Source: Dehalococcoidia bacterium (GTDB lineage: Bacteria; Chloroflexota; Dehalococcoidia; Lucifugimonadales; UBA3495). From it: a DNA stretch of 5,974 nucleotides. A program made the position numbers and the translations under genes. The notes beneath the pieces are model-generated. The model was not told the DNA's origin. It did not search any database and worked only from the letters and a program-made list of their open reading frames with translations. Within the stretch, counting starts at the first letter, position 1; every line of letters starts with the position of its first letter. Positions 1 through 4,941 of the stretch are shown piece after piece. The stretch lies in NCBI GenBank assembly GCA_022823105.1, contig JAJDXU010000343.1:1-5974 (forward strand), read 5' to 3'.

Positions 1-518
1 CACCCGTGCAACTCCAACATCTCCAGTCCGCCTGAGGCGGAGGGAATGGCGGTGATCTCGTTGGATTTCTCCTCGGTTTTGACCTGGCCCAGAGTCAGGG
101 TCTGCTGAGTAGCCCAGGCGCTGACCATGTGGATGGCGCCCTTATTCCCAGCGCGATCGTAGGACCGTCGGGCCGTCTTCCCGTCAATGGCCACCACTTC
201 ACCAGGCAGCAGTTCAGCGATGGCCTGGGTCCACGAGATGAAGCAGTTCTGCAACTGCACTGGGTCCAGACGAGCAAAGACATCTCCGAAGGTGTCGTGG
301 GATGGAATGCCGTGGGGCAGTTCCAAAAAGCTCTGAAACCAGGCCAGCTTGCTCCTGCCGAAGAGCTCGATATGGACCCAGGAATCGGCGCCGCAGATGG
401 TGGCACAGATGGCGATGGCCAGAATGTCCACCAGATTGTGACGTCGGGTGCGTTCTACTCGGGGATCGTCCAACTCAGCGAAATGATCGAGAATGGTTGC
501 CTTGGGTGGTTGTGCCAT
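1..518 (-). CDS. ISAs1-family transposase, N-terminal 172 residues (runs off window)
   Basis: This is a DDE (RNase H-fold) transposase that would cut and join the ends of its insertion sequence. The translation opens MAQPPKATILDHFAELDDPR and matches the pattern of ISAs1/H-repeat (YhhI-type) proteins. The N-terminal associated domain spans about residues 10-100, with HNLVDILAIAICATICGAD at 27-45 and GIPSHDTFGDVF at 70-81. The catalytic core begins at VVAIDGKTARRSYD, where D112 is the first catalytic Asp, followed by GAIHMVSAWA (127-136) and EKSNEITAIP (150-159). Family members are usually about 370-380 residues, so roughly half is seen and the remaining catalytic residues are off-window. The start is fixed because an in-frame TGA lies eight codons upstream with no other start codon between. 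AGGAGG (521-526) sits just 2 nt before the ATG, and a second GGAGG lies a few bases further upstream. After P159 the protein has about three more residues than YhhI; see the palindrome at 27-41. Whether the copy is intact cannot be judged. Confidence 0.9.
   Translation of the reverse strand, partial: MAQPPKATILDHFAELDDPRVERTRRHNLVDILAIAICATICGADSWVHIELFGRSKLAWFQSFLELPHGIPSHDTFGDVFARLDPVQLQNCFISWTQAIAELLPGEVVAIDGKTARRSYDRAGNKGAIHMVSAWATQQTLTLGQVKTEEKSNEITAIPSASGGLEMLELHG
27..41. repeat. 15-nt perfect palindrome inside the transposase gene
   Basis: TCCGCCT-G-AGGCGGA is a 7-bp inverted repeat around a single central base. In the transposase frame it encodes most of SASGG (residues 160-164). At this point ISAs1 relatives such as YhhI pass from TAIP to the next helix with about three fewer residues. 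It therefore looks like a small palindromic insertion that kept the frame. No second copy was found in the window. Confidence 0.55.
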
Positions 519-635
519 GTCCTCCTGCCTCCACGACCTTCAACAGATCACCGGACATTAGCACAATTCTAAAAATCTAATTAAGACGCGATTGCCCTGC
601 CATTGGGTCCGGAAGACTTTTGATACGCGATCGGT

Positions 636-641
636 TATAAT
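636..641 (+). promoter_or_regulatory. Isolated -10-like TATAAT
   Basis: This is an exact TATAAT, pointing towards the secreted-protein gene about 400 nt downstream. No hexamer resembling TTGACA is found 15-19 nt upstream, and there is no extended TGn element. The assignment as a promoter is therefore weak. Confidence 0.25.
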
Positions 642-775
642 CCAAGTGGCGCAATCGCCAAAGACTGGGCCGTCCATCATAGGCTCACGTCAACGTTATT
701 CAACGCCTTCCGGATACGTGGAGGCGAATCGAGGATAAGAAATATGTTGAAGGGGAAGATCACCAGATAAAACTG

Positions 776-795
776 GGCCCGAGAATTCTCGGGTC
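776..795. repeat. Hairpin with 16-nt perfect palindrome in the leader
   Basis: CCCGAGAATTCTCGGG (778-793) is perfectly palindromic. As RNA it forms an 8-bp stem (776-783 with 788-795, one G-U pair) and an AATT loop. No T-run follows, so it does not look like an intrinsic terminator. It could be a dimeric-protein operator or a structural element of the leader. Confidence 0.4.
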
Positions 796-814
796 GTAGG
801 CTGGCCGTCGCTGA

Positions 815-827
815 ATAACTTGACGGG
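815..827. repeat. Intergenic 13-nt motif ATAACTTnACGGG, copy 1
   Basis: This is the first of three same-orientation copies sharing 12 fixed bases, here with G at the variable position. It contains TTGACG (820-825), a possible -35 hexamer. The nearest TATAGG (839-844) is only 13 bp further on, too close for a standard promoter. Confidence 0.45.
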
Positions 828-906
828 GCCGCATCGGGTATAGGCAGAGGGACCTCAACGGCCCCTGGTTGGCGTCGTTTCCATTCCCGCTTGGCCAGGC
901 TTGTGG

Positions 907-925
907 CGCGCACTGACGGTGCGCG
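907..925. repeat. 7-bp perfect stem-loop in the leader
   Basis: CGCGCAC (907-913) pairs fully with GTGCGCG (919-925) around the 5-nt loop TGACG. It lies about 120 nt upstream of the secreted-protein start. There is no T-tract after it. Its function is unknown; leader structure or a protein-binding site are both possible. Confidence 0.4.
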
Positions 926-1024
926 ACTGGCCGCGTGGGTCTGGATCGCGCGGCGTGGGGGATGCCCCTGGCCGTGGCATACAGGTGTCCATCTGCAATC
1001 CCGGACGTGTGGCCCACCCATTTC

Positions 1025-1037
1025 ATAACTTCACGGG
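1025..1037. repeat. Intergenic 13-nt motif ATAACTTnACGGG, copy 2
   Basis: The variable position is C. This copy ends inside the GGGAGGG ribosome binding site of the gene starting at 1047, so anything binding here could affect translation or transcription entry of that gene. That consequence is inference. Confidence 0.45.
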
Positions 1038-1041
1038 AGGG
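1035..1041 (+). promoter_or_regulatory. Ribosome binding site GGGAGGG for the start at 1047
   Basis: GGGAGGG lies 5 nt upstream of the ATG at 1047, near-ideal spacing. It favours this start over the in-frame ATG at 1074 (MGKFRVLV) and indicates that translation is meant to begin at the signal peptide. Confidence 0.65.
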
Positions 1042-1046
1042 CTCTG

Positions 1047-1271
1047 ATGAGTCGAACGTTCAATACGATACGCATGGGAAAATTCCGGGTACTGGTTGGA
1101 TTGGCGATACTTGTCGCCGTGGCGACGGTGTTCGCACAGCAGCCAGCGCCGGCAGCCGCTTACGAGAATCGCCTGGCGATCGAGTGCAACGACAATCCGG
1201 TCTCGGAAGGCGACACCTTCCGGCTGCACATGGTCAAGGACTACAAGGTGTCGACCGCACCCATATCTTGA
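1047..1271 (+). CDS. Signal peptide and start of Calx-beta-like domain (5' part of interrupted secreted-protein gene)
   Basis: The 74-residue product starts with a clear Sec signal peptide. A basic n-region (RMGKFR, residues 9-14) precedes the hydrophobic core VLVGLAILVAVATVFA (15-30), with a likely cleavage after VFA. Mature sequence follows with NRLAIECND and NPVSEGDTFRLHM (50-62), the opening strand and SEG-type motif of a Calx-beta-like domain. The frame then meets TGA at 1269-1271. The next reading frame (from 1284) is in the same phase and begins with the following strand of that domain (MKVYWTTKAGSADPSDY), so this is the 5' end of one gene and not an independent small protein. The ribosome binding site belongs to this start. 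If translated alone it would give a short exported peptide with half a domain, probably unstable. The domain assignment rests on pattern recognition. Confidence 0.7.
   Translation: MSRTFNTIRMGKFRVLVGLAILVAVATVFAQQPAPAAAYENRLAIECNDNPVSEGDTFRLHMVKDYKVSTAPIS
1269..1271 (+). other. In-frame TGA splitting the secreted-protein gene
   Basis: Codon 75 of the frame opened at 1047 is TGA, and the frame continues without shift to 4484. All tryptophans noted in the downstream part use TGG, and no second in-frame TGA occurs there or in the CoA-transferase, so general recoding of UGA is not indicated. An AGGA (1276-1279) lies 4 nt before the ATG at 1284, so reinitiation 12 bases after the stop is conceivable. 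A CGA-to-TGA or TGG-to-TGA change would each explain the stop. Confidence 0.85.
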
Positions 1272-1283
1272 CGGCAGGAAACG

Positions 1284-4200
1284 ATGAAGGTGTACTGGAC
1301 CACGAAGGCGGGCTCCGCCGATCCTTCCGATTACAGTGTTTTGGAACACGAAGGCCAGGCCAGCAATGGCTTTCAAAGCTGGAACGGACGGATGGGCCGT
1401 ACCTTCTACACCAAGGAGGACAATCTGTCCGAGCGCACCGAAAGCTTCAAGGTCATAGCAAAAAACGCCGATAGCGACGGCACTGGTGGAGAATGCACCA
1501 TTGAAATCAGCGATGACGACGGCCCGGGCCCGTATGAAACCGACCTCAGTTGGAGCGGTGGGAGCGACGGCTTCCAAAGGGGTGACATCATCCCTTTTCA
1601 GGTTGTTTTCACCGAGCCCGTGACCTTCAAGGGAGAGGAACCCACACTGCGGTTTCACCTGGGCCCGGGCGCCGGCGAGGCCAACCGTGTCGCCACCCTT
1701 GACTCAAGATTAACGAGCTACGGGTTTTTCGAATATGAAGTGCAACCCGGAGACTTCGACCCTGACGGGATTTCCGTTCCGTCGATGGAGTTGACCGGCG
1801 GCAGGATGGTGACGACCCGTACTAACCGCCCGGTCAACAAACTCGTCCACCCCTGGGTCGGTGGCGCGAATTACCGGGTGTTCGGCCAGACCCGTGTCAC
1901 CAAAGTCTCCATGGCCTCCACACCGGATCGCGGGGACACGTACCGACCCGGTGAGCACATTGAGGTTGAGGTGAAATTCGACCGGAGAGTGCAGGTAGAC
2001 GGCGACATCGCACTGCAGCTGAAGCTTGGCGACGTCGCCGACTCGTTGGTTGAGGCGCCCTACCACTCCGGATCCGGCACCAGGAGGTTGATTTTCCGGT
2101 ACCGGGTGGGCGCCCGCGACAACGACGCCGATGGGGTAAGCGTTGTAGCCGGTGGCGAGAACGACGCCGGCGAGCGGACCGGGATCGTGGGCACCGGTAA
2201 GATCGTGGAAATGGTCGACGGCAACGCGGTTGACGTGCGCACCGACTACGGCGCGCTTTCCAATAAATCCAGACACAAGGTGGACGGGAGCGCATACGTC
2301 AGGCAGATCGCCGTGACCTCGACGCCAGCCAACGGCGATCACTACGTTTCCGGCGAATGGATCAAGTTCACGCTGACCTTCGACCGGTGGTTGATTGTGG
2401 TCCCTACTCCTGCGTTCATCTTCAAGCTTGGCGACCAGGAACAAATAGCTCGCTTCGAGCGCCACCCGACCGTCAATACGCTGGTGTTCACCTACCAGGT
2501 GGACGATGACGATGTGGACGAGGACGGCATCTCGGTCCCCGCGCAGGAGGGTTTCCGGGGGGATGGGTCTATCGGGAGCGACTACCCAAGGCAGGGCGTG
2601 TACGAGGGGATCCCCAGCCTGCCCCACCAGCCCGACCATCGCGTAAACGGCGCGCTTCCCACGGTGGTTTCCAGCGAAATAATCTCTGAACCGGCCGGCG
2701 GAGACACCTACCGCAACGGCGAAACCATTGAGTTCGCGCTGGAGTTCGACGACCCGGTGGACGTTGTGGGCCAACCGCAGATCCGCCTCCTCATCGACGG
2801 CCGCGACAATCCGGAGCGAATGGCCGTCTACAGCCGGGGGTCCGGCACCGACACCCTCGTCTTTGCCTACACGGTTCAGCTTACCGACGTGGACTACGAC
2901 GGCATCGCTCTGATGGAAAGGGACAACGACGGCTTCGAACCATCAACCATCCGCGTCTACCAGGCGGGCACGGAGAACGCTCTCGCCGGACACATCGTCG
3001 GCATCGATGATGCGGCCGGCCATCGGGTCGACGGACGTCCCAGGGTCACCGCGACCGCCATCACTTCATCGGCGGCCCAAGGCGGCGTCTACCGCTCGGG
3101 GGAGACCATCAGCATCTCGTTGAAATACGACGCGTCCGTGGCGGTGGAGGGCACGCCGTCCATTGCGGTGGAGATCGGCGATCACCTGTCCGAGGCGACC
3201 TATCGGAGCGGGTCCGGCACCGACACGCTGGTATTCGGCTACGACGTGCAGGGCCACGATCGGGACGACGACGGCCTCGCCGTGCCGGCCGGCACGGTCG
3301 GCAGCTTCCACGACGGGAGCATCTACTCCGCCGGCAGGGAAATCGAACTGGACGCGATCTACCCCGGGCTCGATCACCAGGAAGGTCACAAGATCGCGGG
3401 CAAGGCCGTTGTCGAGTCCATCTGGGTCGAGTCCGACCCCGGGGGCGACGAAACCTACGAGCGCGGCGACACCATCCAGGTGATGGTGCGCTTTGACCAC
3501 GACATGACGGTAACGGGGACGCCCCAGATCTCCCTGCAAGTCGGCAGTTCGACCGTCCCGGCCACCTTCCAGGGCGTTCAGGATGGAGAGGACTACTCCC
3601 TGACAGCAACGGGCCGTGTCCTGGCCTTCGCCTACACGGTACAGGACGGCGATGAGGACAACGACGGAATCTCGGTTGCGGCCAACTCGCTGGACCTGCA
3701 CGGCGGCTCCATCGTGGACACTGACGGCAATGAGCCGCTCCTTGGCCATGAGGCTGTGACGTTTGCGGGTCACCTGGTGGGCATCGTTCCTCCGGAGTTC
3801 GCCAGCGCCCGAACCTCCGAGGATGGGCAGCAGGTGATTGTCACGTTCAGCGAGCCGGTCAACGTGCGATCGGATCTGCGCACCCTCGGCTCATTCACGG
3901 GCGTCGACACCGCCGTGTACCTGCGGACGCTAATCGACGTGTTTACGGACGGACACCGCATTCATACCCGCAATGCGGCCATTTCAGGGACTAACCTGAC
4001 CCTGACCCTGGACAGCGCGATACGGGCCGGCATGGCGGTGACGGTGGCCTACGACGATGTCTTCGCACGGGACGTGCCCGGCCTGATCGTCGATGAAGAC
4101 GACGGTCTTCCGCTGGAACACTTTACGTCCCAGACGGTGACCAACAACTCCACCCTCGCCAGCAACGGACAGGAACTGTGGCCGGCGATCAGCTCCCACA

Positions 4201-4484
4201 GCCTGAGCATCGCGGAGGGCGGCACGGGTTCCTACACGGTGGCGCTTGGGGCGCAGCCGGAGGAGAACGTGACGGTATCCCTGTCCATCTCCCCAACGGG
4301 GTTCCTCACTGCCAGCGTCAACCGACTGACCTTCACGCCGGAAGATTGGTCCACGCCGCAGACGGTGACGCTCACCTCGGAAAACGACCGTGATGACGTC
4401 AACCTCTGGCGCGAGATCGTCCACACCTCAACCGCAGAGGATTTCATAGCGGGGCATCTGAAGGTACTCATCCAGAGCCGGTAG
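1284..4484 (+). CDS. Large multidomain secreted repeat protein (Calx-beta remnant, six tandem repeats, SWM-like domain), 1066 residues
   Basis: This looks like an extracellular, acidic, all-beta protein of the adhesin or surface-repeat type; no enzymatic motif was seen. Residues 1-76 complete a Calx-beta-like domain (VYWTTKAGSADPSDYSV, later CTIEISDDDG). A divergent first repeat spans about 84-200. More typical repeats begin near 203, 336, 457, 585 and 707, with hallmarks such as GDTYRPGEHIEVEVKFD, SGSGTDTLVFAYTV and a DxDxDG-type motif near the end. The aspartate motifs start at D157, D279, D410, D535, D659 and D790 and may bind calcium. A SWM/SwmB-like domain covers about 834-950 (VIVTFSEPVNV near 851; NLTLTLDSAIRAGMAVTVAY near 904-923). 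The last domain, 969-1066, has HSLSIAEGGTGSYTVAL and FTPEDWSTPQTVTL and ends in HLKVLIQSR. No LPXTG, transmembrane or outer-membrane anchor is visible. The ATG at 1284 lies inside a domain and lacks a signal peptide, so it is probably not the ancestral start; the gene as a unit runs 1047-4484. Ligand and physiological role are unknown. Confidence 0.8.
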   Translation: MKVYWTTKAGSADPSDYSVLEHEGQASNGFQSWNGRMGRTFYTKEDNLSERTESFKVIAKNADSDGTGGECTIEISDDDGPGPYETDLSWSGGSDGFQRGDIIPFQVVFTEPVTFKGEEPTLRFHLGPGAGEANRVATLDSRLTSYGFFEYEVQPGDFDPDGISVPSMELTGGRMVTTRTNRPVNKLVHPWVGGANYRVFGQTRVTKVSMASTPDRGDTYRPGEHIEVEVKFDRRVQVDGDIALQLKLGDVADSLVEAPYHSGSGTRRLIFRYRVGARDNDADGVSVVAGGENDAGERTGIVGTGKIVEMVDGNAVDVRTDYGALSNKSRHKVDGSAYVRQIAVTSTPANGDHYVSGEWIKFTLTFDRWLIVVPTPAFIFKLGDQEQIARFERHPTVNTLVFTYQVDDDDVDEDGISVPAQEGFRGDGSIGSDYPRQGVYEGIPSLPHQPDHRVNGALPTVVSSEIISEPAGGDTYRNGETIEFALEFDDPVDVVGQPQIRLLIDGRDNPERMAVYSRGSGTDTLVFAYTVQLTDVDYDGIALMERDNDGFEPSTIRVYQAGTENALAGHIVGIDDAAGHRVDGRPRVTATAITSSAAQGGVYRSGETISISLKYDASVAVEGTPSIAVEIGDHLSEATYRSGSGTDTLVFGYDVQGHDRDDDGLAVPAGTVGSFHDGSIYSAGREIELDAIYPGLDHQEGHKIAGKAVVESIWVESDPGGDETYERGDTIQVMVRFDHDMTVTGTPQISLQVGSSTVPATFQGVQDGEDYSLTATGRVLAFAYTVQDGDEDNDGISVAANSLDLHGGSIVDTDGNEPLLGHEAVTFAGHLVGIVPPEFASARTSEDGQQVIVTFSEPVNVRSDLRTLGSFTGVDTAVYLRTLIDVFTDGHRIHTRNAAISGTNLTLTLDSAIRAGMAVTVAYDDVFARDVPGLIVDEDDGLPLEHFTSQTVTNNSTLASNGQELWPAISSHSLSIAEGGTGSYTVALGAQPEENVTVSLSISPTGFLTASVNRLTFTPEDWSTPQTVTLTSENDRDDVNLWREIVHTSTAEDFIAGHLKVLIQSR
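1533..3782 (+). repeat. Six tandem ~125-residue repeat domains within the secreted protein
   Basis: Six copies follow one another at intervals of 122-131 residues, measured between their DxDxDG motifs (D157, D279, D410, D535, D659, D790 of the 1066-residue frame). The first copy is the most divergent. At DNA level the repeats have mostly diverged, but copies 4 and 5 still share an exact 17-nt stretch (2838-2854 and 3210-3226) exactly 372 bp, or 124 codons, apart, which suggests a more recent duplication or gene conversion between them. Confidence 0.8.
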
Positions 4485-4500
4485 GTAAACCTGCCGTATC

Positions 4501-4548
4501 CCGCCCGGGGCCGCGTTCGTTTCCTGCGTGGACAGCGGCCTCGGGCGG
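4501..4548 (+). terminator. 14-bp GC-rich hairpin just after the secreted-protein stop codon
   Basis: CCGCCCGGGGCCGC (4501-4514) pairs along its full length with GCGGCCTCGGGCGG (4535-4548), with one G-U wobble and a 20-nt loop. It starts 16 nt after the TAG of the 1284-4484 frame, the usual place for a terminator. Only ATT follows, not a T-run, so it is not a classical intrinsic terminator. It may act as a U-tract-poor terminator or an RNA 3'-end stabiliser. The structure is directly visible; the role is inferred. Confidence 0.55.
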
Positions 4549-4838
4549 ATTCGACCGGTGAGGGTGTCCTCATGCAATCGGTTTGACCGGTTCCATTGCG
4601 ATCCAAAGAGGCGCGGCGTGGGCGTCCGGTACGGCGTAATGGGAGACACCGGTCTCGGCGCAGTGGATGCTGCCGAGCGCGCGCGTACCATCACCCCGAG
4701 AATCGGCGGCCGTCCGAAGGAAGGGCGGCGATTGCGCTACGGGCCGAGTGATCGACGCGTCGGCGCCGGAACGAAGGCGACCATGCGCCGGCTGCGTCAA
4801 TTCATGTGCTGATGTTGGGCCGTCAATCTCCATCATCC

Positions 4839-4851
4839 ATAACTTTACGGG
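4839..4851. repeat. Intergenic 13-nt motif ATAACTTnACGGG, copy 3
   Basis: The variable position is T. It has the same orientation as the copies at 815 and 1025, and its last bases form the 5' arm of the hairpin at 4849-4869. It lies between two convergent genes, where a promoter is not expected, which argues against a simple promoter element. Confidence 0.45.
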
Positions 4852-4869
4852 ACCCATTTTGGGAGTCCC
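4849..4869 (-). terminator. Possible terminator hairpin downstream of the CoA-transferase
   Basis: GGGACCC (4849-4855) pairs with GGG-A-GTCCC (4862-4869, one bulged A) around a 6-nt ATTTTG loop. It lies about 73 nt beyond the CoA-transferase stop on the minus strand. No T-tract follows on the minus strand, so the assignment is tentative. Confidence 0.3.
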
Positions 4870-4941
4870 CGCGCTGCCACCTCGCTCAATCGTCCGCTAC
4901 CCAGGCGGCGCCGGACATAACCACCCAGCGGCGATGCGGCT

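Larger units (their letters stand above)
1..599 (-). mobile_element. Partial ISAs1-family insertion sequence (5' end of element)
   Basis: The element is identified by its transposase, which reads leftwards out of the window, so only the transposase-start end is present. The outer boundary is an inference. On the minus strand a sequence beginning CAGGGCAATCGCG starts at 599, 81 bases before the start codon. That is a plausible place for a terminal inverted repeat, and the AT-richer stretch 560-590 separates it from flanking DNA. The opposite end and any target-site duplication lie outside, so the end cannot be confirmed here. The identity of the element is well supported; its exact end is not. 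Confidence 0.6.
600..1046. other. Intergenic leader between the insertion sequence and the secreted-protein gene
   Basis: No convincing gene was found in these 447 bases. Open frames on either strand (for example minus 677-1021 and 760-1026) encode low-complexity Arg/Pro-rich peptides without recognisable domains or good ribosome binding sites. The stretch holds an isolated TATAAT at 636-641, a TTGACG at 820-825, two hairpins (776-795, 907-925), and two copies of the 13-nt motif ATAACTTnACGGG (815 and 1025). The second copy overlaps the ribosome binding site of the downstream gene. If transcription began near 650 the mRNA would carry an untranslated leader of roughly 400 nt. Confidence 0.5.
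4549..4941. other. Intergenic region between convergent genes
   Basis: No gene can be supported here. The open frames on both strands are Arg/Pro-rich, have no recognisable domain, and overlap one another as expected for GC-rich non-coding DNA. Visible structure is limited to short stem-loops (4643-4656 with a 5-bp stem; 4709-4729 with a 7-bp stem including one G-U), the third copy of the 13-nt motif at 4839, and a hairpin at 4849-4869. Confidence 0.5.

Noticed and set aside
129..572. Plus-strand frame of 147 codons over the insertion sequence
   Set aside because: It is the antisense shadow of the ISAs1 transposase, whose minus-strand frame matches its family along its whole length.
1269..1330. 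Selenocysteine insertion at the in-frame TGA
   Set aside because: No convincing stem-loop of SECIS type follows the TGA; only 3-bp pairings such as GGT/ACC are visible. The protein is a structural beta-repeat type with no redox motif.
935..1474. Plus-strand frame of 179 codons overlapping the signal-peptide region
   Set aside because: It is in a different phase from the signal peptide and Calx-beta-like segments, which read continuously in the phase of 1047/1284. Its product has no recognisable domain.
1710..2774. Long minus-strand open frame (354 codons) opposite the repeat protein
   Set aside because: The plus-strand frame here has clear tandem domain repeats. The antisense frame is a by-product of GC-rich codon use and has no recognisable domain.
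3066..3773. Minus-strand open frame of 235 codons opposite repeats 5 and 6
   Set aside because: It mirrors the sense-strand repeats, shows no family signature, and lacks gene context.
1047..4484. Organism-wide reading of UGA as Trp or Gly
   Set aside because: Only one in-frame TGA occurs in over 1100 codons, the Trp codons noted are TGG, and the CoA-transferase frame has no internal TGA.
649..4737. 11-nt inverted match GCGCAATCGCC (649-659) versus GGCGATTGCGC (4727-4737)
   Set aside because: It is short, GC-rich and partly self-complementary, and no similarity extends beyond it. Chance is sufficient.
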